Source: an uncultured Clostridiaceae bacterium (GTDB lineage Bacteria > Bacillota > Clostridia > TANB77 > CAG-508). From it: a DNA stretch of 9,283 bases. The stretch covers positions 1-9,283 of the forward strand of contig CATZDQ010000057.1 in assembly GCA_958417695.1 (NCBI GenBank), in the 5' to 3' direction. Below, in pieces: positions 1 to 5,464 of the stretch (positions are counted from its first letter, which is position 1; each line of letters starts with the position of its first letter). The notes beneath the pieces are model-generated. The model worked only from the letters and a program-made list of their open reading frames with translations. It did not search any database and was not told where the DNA came from. Position numbers and translations under genes: made by a program.

Positions 1-1444
1 GACCCAACTACTAGTGAAAAAGGAAAAATAGACAAAACGAATAGTGGAGATACTAGTTGGTACGATTATAATGCTAAAAAATGGGCCAATAGCCAAACAG
101 AAGATGGAAGTATGTGGGTATGGATACCCAGATATGCGTATAAAGTAAACGAAACCGATAAGACTTTTGATATAAAGTTTTTAATCGGAACAACCGATAC
201 TTATTATGATGAAAGTGGAAAAATTCAAACAGCTAAACGCTGTAACAGAATAGATGAATTGGTAGATACTTCTGCAGGTTATACTGTTCACCCAGCTTTC
301 ACTGATGAAACTTCTATTAGTTATAGAAATGGTGGATGGGATAAAGAACTAACCGGAATTTGGGTAGCTAAGTTCGAAGCAGGATATGCAAGTCGGAAAT
401 AATAGTGCACCAGTCAAAGCAAGTAGCGTAAGCTATTCACAAAGTAGTAGCTGGGTAAAAAACATAGAAGCAGGGATGCAAGAGGATTCTAGTCAAACAG
501 CACGTAACTGGTTAGATGGAATTTATGGTTCTACTAAAACAGCTATTAAGTATCCAACATTTCAACCAATTACTTATAGCATGAATTATATTGGTCATAA
601 TGATGCTTTTAATATAGTAAAAGCTATGACCGAAGATGGAAATATATATGGACTAACAGAAAGTGCTGATTCTCACTTAATGAAAAATAGTGAATGGGGA
701 GCAGTAGCCTATTTATCACAAAGTAGGTATGGCTTAGATAAACAGGAAGTATGTATTAACAATGTAAGCTTAAATAGTGGAGGAACACCAAGAACAAGCA
801 CAGCAGGGAAAAGCGGAGTGGATAGTGTCTATGCCGTAACAGGGTGCACAACAGGTTCTACAAGTGCTGGAGAAACAGTAAAGACTATGGAAAATATCAA
901 AGGAACTACTGGAAACACAGCCAATAATGGCGTATATATATGGAATCAATTAAACGGATGCAAGGCAAGCTCTACAGGAACTATTTATGGAATTTATGAT
1001 TTAAGTGGAGGAACATGGGAAAGAACAGCAGCCTATGTAGCTAATGGGAATGATAGCTTAAAAAATTATGGAGCAAGTATTGCTTATCAAGGAAATACAT
1101 TAAAGACAGTCAGTGACAAGTATACGACAGCTTATCCATTTGATAGTAATACAGATAACACAAGTATAACTATTAATGCTGCAAACTTAAATACAGCAAG
1201 CACAAATAACTACGAAAAGAATACATTAATCTATGGCGATGGTGTCCGTGAGACATCTACAGCCGGAATTGGAAGTACATCGTGGTATAGTGACTATTCA
1301 TCTTATCCAAGTTTGGATTCTCCATTTTTAATTCGCGGAGGTCATTTATGGGGTGCCTCAGGTACAGGTTTCTTCTTTTTAGGTCATAATAGTGGAGGCA
1401 ATCATTATAGCAGTGGGTTCCGTGCGGCATTAGTTGTATCTTAA
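1..1444 (+). CDS. FGE-sulfatase / C-type-lectin-like surface protein, 5'-truncated and frameshifted
   Basis: The gene enters from the left edge and reads openly from base 1 to a stop at 400-402. The rest continues in the +1 frame from about 395 to a stop at 1442-1444. Removing one C at 394 joins AGYAS to GNNSAPVKASS and gives about 480 visible residues. The family signal is C-terminal: GIYDLSGGTWERT (near 988-1026) resembles the G-x-YDM-x-GNVWEW motif of formylglycine-generating-enzyme/sulfatase-modifying domains, and the protein ends in an IRGGH...SGFRAAL block typical of that C-type-lectin-like fold. I see no CxPxR-type catalytic cysteine site, so a binding or structural role is more likely than catalysis. 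The N-terminal end with any signal peptide or pilin-type leader lies outside the window. The protein is rich in Ser, Thr, Asn and Gly, as extracellular proteins often are. A terminator follows directly. The fold assignment is fairly secure; the biological role is unknown. Confidence 0.7.
391..402 (+). other. Frameshift site 1: extra C in TCGGAA
   Basis: The upstream frame reads AGT CGG AAA TAA and stops at 400-402. Dropping the C at 394 gives AGT GGA AAT AAT AGT and opens 349 further codons that clearly belong to the same protein. The ATG at 386 that begins the downstream open frame has no ribosome binding site and lies within the upstream reading frame, so it is unlikely to be a true start. 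The cause may be a sequencing error, a real mutation or recoding. Confidence 0.8.
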
Positions 1445-1466
1445 TATTTTAAAATAAAGATAATAT

Positions 1467-1502
1467 AAAGAAATTAGTTTTGAAATAAACTAATTTCTTT
1501 TT
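1467..1502 (+). terminator. Intrinsic terminator after the FGE-like gene
   Basis: A perfect 14-bp inverted repeat, AAAGAAATTAGTTT (1467-1480) against AAACTAATTTCTTT (1487-1500), encloses a 6-nt loop and runs into a stretch of five T (1498-1502). It starts 22 bases after the stop codon. It separates the surface-protein gene from the division cluster. The stem is AT-rich, so its strength depends mainly on its length. Confidence 0.8.
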
Positions 1503-1678
1503 GCTTATGAAAGAATATAAAAATAAAGAAGGAAGCAATTTATGAAAAAGGAAAAGAAAAAAGAGAAGAAATGTTAGTATAAATACAAGCAATTTAACAA
1601 AAATAAAAAGAAATACCACCGTTTTTTAAATTCCTGTGGATAAAATATATAAAAAAATAAGAAAAATTGAAAAAGTAC

Positions 1679-1707
1679 TTGATTTTTCTAATAACTTGTA
1701 TTAAAAT
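1679..1707 (+). promoter_or_regulatory. Candidate sigma-A promoter of the mraZ operon
   Basis: TTGATT (1679-1684) and TAAAAT (1702-1707) are separated by 17 bp. TATTAA at 1699-1704, preceded by TG at 1697-1698, is an overlapping alternative -10. Transcription would begin near 1714, exactly where the MraZ-box array starts. The rest of the leader between the upstream terminator and this promoter (1503-1678) is A-rich and holds no gene I can support. Confidence 0.6.
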
Positions 1708-1713
1708 TTAATC

Positions 1714-1750
1714 GAAGTGGAGCAAAGTGGTGCAAAGTGGAATAAAATGT
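1714..1750 (+). promoter_or_regulatory. MraZ operator: tandem AAAGTGG boxes
   Basis: Three direct repeats, GAAGTGG (1714-1720), AAAGTGG (1724-1730) and AAAGTGG (1734-1740), sit exactly 10 bp apart. A degenerate fourth, AAAATGT (1744-1750), keeps the phase. Tandem AAAGTG(G/T) repeats upstream of mraZ are the known binding sites of MraZ in Mollicutes, and TGGG repeats play the same part in Escherichia coli. The one-helical-turn spacing matches ring-shaped MraZ oligomers that place successive subunits on one DNA face. Because the array lies just after the predicted -10 box, it probably blocks the start of transcription. It is not itself a promoter. Confidence 0.85.
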
Positions 1751-1752
1751 CC

Positions 1753-1760
1753 AGGAGGTG
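1753..1760 (+). promoter_or_regulatory. Ribosome binding site fixing the GTG start of mraZ
   Basis: AGGAGGTG, a near-perfect Shine-Dalgarno sequence, ends 7 nt before GTG at 1768. It supports the GTG start, which gives the family's expected N-terminus (MLIGEYEHSLD). Confidence 0.85.
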
Positions 1761-1767
1761 AAACAAA

Positions 1768-2199
1768 GTGTTAATCGGTGAATATGAACATTCTCTAGAT
1801 GTAAAGGGCAGATTGATTATGCCATCAAAACTTAGAGAAGACATGGGAGAAAAGTTCATAGTAACAAAAGGATTAGACGGTTGTTTATTTGGATTTTCAC
1901 AAAAAGAATGGGCTAACTTTGAAGAAAAATTAAAAACACTTCCACTTACCAATAAAAATGCTAGAGATTTCGTCAGATTTTTCTTATCTGGTGCGACAGA
2001 ATGCGAAATTGATAAGCAAGGTAGATTCTTAATTGCTGGAAACTTAAGAGATTATGCCAATATGGAAAAAGACGTTGTCATTATTGGTGTAGGAACAAGA
2101 CTAGAAATTTGGAACAGAGATAAATGGAAAACTTATAACAGTGATGAGAATATTTCAGCAGATGAAATTGCAGAAAATATGACAATGCTTGGTATATAA
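1768..2199 (+). CDS. mraZ: MraZ, transcriptional regulator of the dcw cluster
   Basis: This 143-residue protein has the usual length for Firmicutes MraZ. It contains two copies of the AbrB-like swapped-hairpin MraZ domain. Each copy carries the family DxxxR signature: D11-V-K-G-R15 in the first and D82-K-Q-G-R86 in the second, the latter within ECEIDKQGRFLI. Family members form ring oligomers that bind tandem boxes upstream of their own gene and repress the division cluster. The start is GTG, supported by AGGAGGTG seven bases upstream and by the conserved N-terminus. The gene leads the cluster, with a promoter and a clear AAAGTGG box array directly before it, so autoregulation is well supported. 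No terminator follows immediately; rsmH begins 389 bp downstream, a wider gap than is usual in this operon. Identity is secure. Confidence 0.96.
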   Translation: MLIGEYEHSLDVKGRLIMPSKLREDMGEKFIVTKGLDGCLFGFSQKEWANFEEKLKTLPLTNKNARDFVRFFLSGATECEIDKQGRFLIAGNLRDYANMEKDVVIIGVGTRLEIWNRDKWKTYNSDENISADEIAENMTMLGI

Positions 2200-2223
2200 C
2201 TTGCAAAAGTTTATATAAATTAC

Positions 2224-2499
2224 ACAAAAGATAAAACATTTAAATTACAAAAGACAAAAAGCATACAAAAGATAAGATTAAAAAAGAAGATTTACAAAAG
2301 AAAAAACAAAAGTAAAGTGCACAAAAGATAAAATTAAAAAAGTTTTTACAAAAGAAGATACATAAAAACAAATCCAAACCAAAGAAAAGGATTGGAGATA
2401 CAAAGGACAAGTTTATCATTTTTAATAAACTAACACAAAAGAGAAAAGTAAATACATACAAAGGATAAAAAGAAAAAAATACAAAAGAAACACGAAAGA
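2224..2499 (+). repeat. Irregular ACAAAAGA repeat array in the mraZ-rsmH spacer
   Basis: The 389-bp spacer is strongly A-rich on the plus strand. Exact ACAAAAGA occurs at 2224, 2247, 2265, 2294, 2321, 2348, 2435 and 2481. One-base variants occur at 2306 (ACAAAAGT), 2400 and 2458 (ACAAAGGA), and 2492 (ACGAAAGA). Several copies continue as ACAAAAGATAA. Spacing is irregular (18 to 46 bp where copies are close), so this is not a CRISPR array or a strict tandem repeat. All reading frames are interrupted. The transcript would be long, unstructured and poor in G and U. I know of no named element that matches. Confidence 0.55.
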
Positions 2500-2517
2500 A
2501 AAAAATTCAAAATGGCA

Positions 2518-2548
2518 TTGACAGTTGGTATTTTTATAATACCAACTG
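2518..2548 (+). promoter_or_regulatory. Hairpin overlapping TTGACA and TATAAT boxes upstream of rsmH
   Basis: A perfect 10-bp inverted repeat, CAGTTGGTAT (2522-2531) and ATACCAACTG (2539-2548), encloses a 7-nt T/A loop. A consensus -35 hexamer, TTGACA (2518-2523), overlaps the left arm. A consensus -10 hexamer, TATAAT (2535-2540), lies in the loop and right arm. They are only 11 bp apart, too close for a normal sigma-A promoter. No run of T follows, so it is not a standard terminator. It may be an operator, an RNA processing site or a leader hairpin about 40 bases before the rsmH start. Function is not established. Confidence 0.45.
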
Positions 2549-2577
2549 CTTATGCTATTATTGCTCTATCAATTGAT

Positions 2578-2584
2578 GAGGTGG
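2578..2584 (+). promoter_or_regulatory. Ribosome binding site fixing the TTG start of rsmH
   Basis: GAGGTGG lies 4 nt before TTG at 2589. It selects this TTG over the next in-frame ATG at codon 9, which would lose the conserved FVHKPVML segment. Confidence 0.8.
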
Positions 2585-2588
2585 AATA

Positions 2589-3521
2589 TTGGAATTTGTA
2601 CATAAACCAGTTATGCTAACAGAATGTATAGAAGGACTACAGATTAAACCAGAAGGTATTTATGTAGATGGCACACTAGGTGGCGCGGGACATAGCTTAG
2701 AAATTGCAAAAAGGTTATCTAGTCAAGGCAGATTAATTGGTATTGACCGAGATGAGGAAGCATTGCAAGCTGCTAAAGAAAAATTAAAGGAATATACTAA
2801 TATTACTTATGTACATGGAAATCATGATGAAATAAAGCAAATTTTAGAAGAATTATCCATTACAAAAGTAGATGGTATCTTACTAGATTTAGGCGTATCT
2901 TCTTATCAACTAGATGAAAGAGCAAGAGGTTTTAGCTATATGGGTGATGCGAAATTAGATATGCGTATGGATAGAACTCAAAGTTTAACAGCTTATGAAG
3001 TCATTAATACCTATACAGAAGAAAAACTTATTCAGATTTTACAAGATTATGGAGAAGAGCGATTCGCTAGACAAATTGTAAGCCATATAGGTAAGGCTAG
3101 AAAAGAAAGACCAATTGAGACAACTTCTCAGTTAGTAGATATCATCAAAAATAGTATTCCACTAGGAAAACAAAAAGATGGACATCCGGCTAAAAGAACT
3201 TTCCAAGCAATTCGTATAGAAGTTAATAATGAAATAGAACCACTATTTCAAACCATTGAACAATCTATAGAGGTACTAGGAAATGCTGGGAGATTATGTG
3301 TATTAACATTTCACTCTTTGGAAGATAGAAATGTGAAAAAAGCAATGACAAAAGCAGAGGGGATATGTACTTGTCCAAGGGATTTACCTTATTGCGTTTG
3401 TGGTGCTAAAACATTAGGAAAGATTGTTAACAAAAAACCAATCATAGCAAACATGCAAGAACAAGCAGAAAACCCAAGGTCTAAGAGCGCAAAGTTAAGA
3501 ATCTTTGAAAAAATAGAATAA
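2589..3521 (+). CDS. rsmH: RsmH, 16S rRNA (cytosine-1402-N4)-methyltransferase
   Basis: RsmH (formerly MraW) uses S-adenosylmethionine to methylate N4 of C1402 in the decoding centre of 16S rRNA in the cytoplasm. The 310-residue length is normal for the family. The N-terminus FVHKPVML is the usual VHxPVLL motif. The SAM site VDGTLGGAGHS is at about residues 26-36, followed by the acidic loop IGIDRDEEAL (50-59). DGILLDLGVSSYQLD (95-109) and RGFSY (113-117) are highly conserved, as are VNNEIEPL (212-219) and LTFHSLEDR (239-247). A four-cysteine segment (C260, C262, C269, C271) and NPRSKSAKLR (295-304) close the protein as in other Firmicutes. The start is TTG with GAGGTGG just upstream. The gene follows mraZ and precedes ftsL by 37 bp, so co-transcription with ftsL is likely. 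Identity is secure. Confidence 0.97.
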   Translation: MEFVHKPVMLTECIEGLQIKPEGIYVDGTLGGAGHSLEIAKRLSSQGRLIGIDRDEEALQAAKEKLKEYTNITYVHGNHDEIKQILEELSITKVDGILLDLGVSSYQLDERARGFSYMGDAKLDMRMDRTQSLTAYEVINTYTEEKLIQILQDYGEERFARQIVSHIGKARKERPIETTSQLVDIIKNSIPLGKQKDGHPAKRTFQAIRIEVNNEIEPLFQTIEQSIEVLGNAGRLCVLTFHSLEDRNVKKAMTKAEGICTCPRDLPYCVCGAKTLGKIVNKKPIIANMQEQAENPRSKSAKLRIFEKIE

Positions 3522-3558
3522 AATGAACTAGAAAAAACAGAAGAAATGAGGTGAAAAC

Positions 3559-4092
3559 ATGGCATACCAAAGATATGGTGGTGGATATCAATATGAAACA
3601 ACACCTAGAAAATTGGAACCGGAATATGAACCAATTAGAACAAATCCATATCCTAAAAAGCAAAGTACAGCAAGAAAAGTAGAAAAAACAAATACTAGAA
3701 AAAAAGCAAAGGCAAAAAGAAAGTTAAAACCTAAGGCTAAATTAGTATTTTCTATTATGGCTGGATTTATTATTTTGTTTGGTATTAGCTATCAAAATTC
3801 ACTAATTACAGAGACGTTTAATAAAAAAGAAGATTTAAAGAAAAGCTTAAGTGCTGTTCAAAAAGAAAATGAACAGTTACGTGTAAATATAGAAAATAGT
3901 TTGAATTTAAATAACATAGAACAGTTAGCAAAAGAAAAATTAGGTATGCAAAAGTTGGATAATGCACAAAAGAAATATATTAGTTTGGACAAAAAAGACT
4001 ATGTAGAACCTGCCACAGAAGAAGTGGTTATTCAAAAAGAAGAAAGTTTATGGCAAAAATTAATAGAAGGATTAACCAAAAGTATTCGATAG
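3559..4092 (+). CDS. ftsL: FtsL-like septal division protein (FtsL/DivIC family)
   Basis: The 177-residue protein has the bitopic layout of FtsL: a basic cytoplasmic tail, one membrane helix at about residues 62-79, a short coiled coil (about 83-117) and the FtsL/DivIC-type segment NNIEQLAKEKLGMQKL (118-133). FtsL bridges DivIC and DivIB/FtsQ and helps activate the septal PBP with FtsW. The start is ATG with GAGGTG five bases upstream. Position between rsmH and the PBP gene is the classical ftsL locus and favours FtsL over DivIC. Two features are unusual: the cytoplasmic tail is long (about 61 residues), beginning with a Tyr/Gly-rich stretch and continuing with many Lys, Arg and Pro, and about 45 residues rich in Lys, Glu and Val follow the conserved segment. 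The stop codon lies inside the left arm of a terminator. Sequence conservation in this family is weak, so the call rests on architecture and position. Confidence 0.85.
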   Translation: MAYQRYGGGYQYETTPRKLEPEYEPIRTNPYPKKQSTARKVEKTNTRKKAKAKRKLKPKAKLVFSIMAGFIILFGISYQNSLITETFNKKEDLKKSLSAVQKENEQLRVNIENSLNLNNIEQLAKEKLGMQKLDNAQKKYISLDKKDYVEPATEEVVIQKEESLWQKLIEGLTKSIR

Positions 4093-4132
4093 TATCAATC
4101 TTTTTTAGAAAAAAAGGTGGTACTATTTTTTT
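4089..4132 (+). terminator. Intrinsic terminator overlapping the ftsL stop codon
   Basis: The left arm (4089-4106, starting ATAGTATC) pairs with the right arm (4110-4126, ending GGTACTAT) through about 17 pairs, with one bulged A and one T-G wobble near the middle. The loop is 3 nt and a run of seven T follows (4126-4132). The TAG stop of ftsL (4090-4092) forms part of the stem, so a ribosome finishing ftsL would cover the hairpin. That could couple termination to translation. The next gene starts only 24 bases later. Confidence 0.75.
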
Positions 4133-4155
4133 GAAAAAGTAAAAGGAAGCAAGAG

Positions 4156-5307
4156 ATGAAAGATTATGTTTTTAGAAAGGAATATCTATATATTTATCTA
4201 TCTAAATTTTGTTATGCATTTTCCAATGCATTAGTTTCTATTTTTGGGGTAGTCATGTTATATAAAAATGGAATGGGGATTACTAGTTTACTACTTTTGT
4301 ATGGTATTCGTTTTGGTATAATGGGGCTTTGTTCACCACTATGTATGAAAATTGCTAGTAAGTGGGGTGTTGCTAATTGTACACTAATTTCCCATGTTTT
4401 TAGAATGTTAAGTTCCTATCTGATTTTGTTTGTAACACAAGAGCAGATGATATTATTAGTCTTATTTCTAGCGTTACCAGGGGCTATTTCAAATCCTCTT
4501 GATAATGCTATTTCTAGTAAATATGTAGAAAACAGCCATAGAGGGAAATTTAATAGTCTGAAAACCATTATGCAGATATTAGGACAAGCCTTAGCAAGCG
4601 TAGTAGTTGGTTGGAGTGTACTGGCTCAAAAAGAAATAGGTTTATTAGGAATCATGGCTATTTTCTTTATAGCCGATTATATCTTTACCTGTAAAATAGA
4701 TTATAAACCAGTACATGCTAAGAAAAATACTTTATTAGCAATAGGACAATATATTAGAAAATGTCCCAATTCCTTAAAGCAATTCTATAGTTTACAAACT
4801 TTTCAAATAATAGAAAGATTATTCTTGCCTTTATATGTATATTTAACCCTGAAGGATTTTGTGGCTTTCACAACAGTAGTTACTATTTCGTTATTCATAC
4901 AAGTGGTAACGGTGTTTCTGACAGGAAAAATGGCAGATAGAAATTTAAAGAAAACAAATTCCATAGTTAGCCTTTGTAAAATGGCCATTTCTACTATTTT
5001 TTTAGTGAGTAAAAATAAAGTAGTGGTTTCTGGTAATAAAATGATAAGTGATAATTTTGAGAAAATTTATAATACTTCTTTGAATACGATAGCACAAAAT
5101 GAAATGAAAAATAGCCCAGAGGAACAAACCTTCTTATCTACCGTTTGTCAAATGTGTTTGTGCTTCACAGAAGTAGTTGTTTTTTTAGGACTTTCTATGA
5201 TTTCTATCTTCTTAAAGGAACAAGTTTTTATTTGGATTTTTGCGTTATCTATATGGGCAACGGCTATGATGATGCAAATGATGAATCAGATGATAACTAA
5301 AAAATAG
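4156..5307 (+). CDS. MFS-like multi-pass membrane transporter
   Basis: The 383-residue protein is very hydrophobic, with about ten to eleven predicted membrane segments (roughly 11-36, 43-65, 72-95, 97-115, 135-157, 161-178, 223-243, 240-256, 270-287, 332-353 and 356-372). A hydrophilic loop rich in charged residues (about 179-215) splits it into two halves, as in the major facilitator superfamily. GKMADR at 257-262 resembles the motif A loop of the second half. The region 288-328, where another helix would be expected, is hydrophilic, and the total is slightly short for a 12-helix MFS protein. The start is ATG with AAGGAAG six bases upstream. The substrate cannot be told from the sequence. 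A transporter is not a standard member of the division cluster at this place. It is flanked by terminators and has no obvious promoter of its own, so expression may depend on read-through from ftsL. Confidence 0.65.
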   Translation: MKDYVFRKEYLYIYLSKFCYAFSNALVSIFGVVMLYKNGMGITSLLLLYGIRFGIMGLCSPLCMKIASKWGVANCTLISHVFRMLSSYLILFVTQEQMILLVLFLALPGAISNPLDNAISSKYVENSHRGKFNSLKTIMQILGQALASVVVGWSVLAQKEIGLLGIMAIFFIADYIFTCKIDYKPVHAKKNTLLAIGQYIRKCPNSLKQFYSLQTFQIIERLFLPLYVYLTLKDFVAFTTVVTISLFIQVVTVFLTGKMADRNLKKTNSIVSLCKMAISTIFLVSKNKVVVSGNKMISDNFEKIYNTSLNTIAQNEMKNSPEEQTFLSTVCQMCLCFTEVVVFLGLSMISIFLKEQVFIWIFALSIWATAMMMQMMNQMITKK

Positions 5308-5321
5308 GATAATTATTTAGG

Positions 5322-5373
5322 AAAAATCTATATGAAGTAAAAGAGAACCTTTTCTTTATATAGATTTTTTTTT
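5322..5373 (+). terminator. Intrinsic terminator after the MFS-like gene
   Basis: AAAAATCTATAT (5322-5333) pairs with ATATAGATTTTT further downstream, and the inner part (GAA, G, AAAAG against CTTTT, C, TTT) extends the stem with one bulge. The result is a stem of about 21 pairs with a short loop near 5343-5347, followed by a long T run to 5373. It starts 14 bases after the stop codon. It isolates the PBP gene from upstream transcription. Confidence 0.85.
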
Positions 5374-5400
5374 AAGGGAAGTTCTGGCTAAGATTTAAAG

Positions 5401-5428
5401 TCATAAAACTATAGTTTAGTAATACAAA
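5401..5428 (+). promoter_or_regulatory. Possible sigma-E-like promoter before the PBP gene
   Basis: TCATAAA (5401-5407) fits the Bacillus sigma-E -35 pattern (K-M-ATA-W-W). AATACAAA (5421-5428), 13 bp later, resembles the -10 pattern CATACA-H-T with two mismatches; the usual spacer is about 14 bp. The site lies between a strong terminator and a SpoVD-type gene, where a separate promoter is needed. I did not find a convincing sigma-A promoter in the same gap. In such AT-rich DNA the match could be chance. Confidence 0.35.
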
Positions 5429-5450
5429 TAATAATAAGACAAAAGGTGAA

Positions 5451-5456
5451 AAGAGG
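5451..5456 (+). promoter_or_regulatory. Ribosome binding site for the TTG start of the PBP gene
   Basis: AAGAGG lies 8 nt before TTG at 5465. A second purine-rich block, AAAGGTG (5442-5448), is 16 nt away and too distant. Confidence 0.65.
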
Positions 5457-5464
5457 TTTTAAGA

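Noticed and set aside
386..1444. The open frame from ATG 386 as a separate gene.
   Set aside because: It lacks a ribosome binding site, and its first residues continue the upstream protein after removal of one base.
1542..1577. An 11-codon ATG frame (Lys/Glu-rich) with a GAAGGAAG-like sequence upstream in the mraZ leader.
   Set aside because: It is very short, low in complexity, lies before the predicted mraZ promoter and has no recognisable features. A leader peptide is possible but unsupported.
1701..1952. A minus-strand open frame of 83 codons overlapping mraZ.
   Set aside because: It is antisense to a secure gene and covers its ribosome binding site and operator; its hydrophobic, Phe/Ser-rich product is typical of a shadow of A-rich coding DNA.
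2240..2461. A minus-strand open frame of 73 codons across the A-rich spacer, Phe/Leu/Cys-rich.
   Set aside because: The composition is what the complement of ACAAAAGA-rich DNA would give. No ribosome binding site or domain was seen.
2224..2499. CRISPR array or strict tandem repeat in the mraZ-rsmH spacer.
   Set aside because: The repeated unit is only 8 bases, spacing is irregular, and there are no unique spacers of constant length.
4131..4149. Similarity between TTGAAAAAG after the ftsL terminator and the TTGAAAAAAG start of the PBP gene, as a scar of an insertion that separated them.
   Set aside because: Both are low-complexity A-rich sequences; the match is short and expected by chance.
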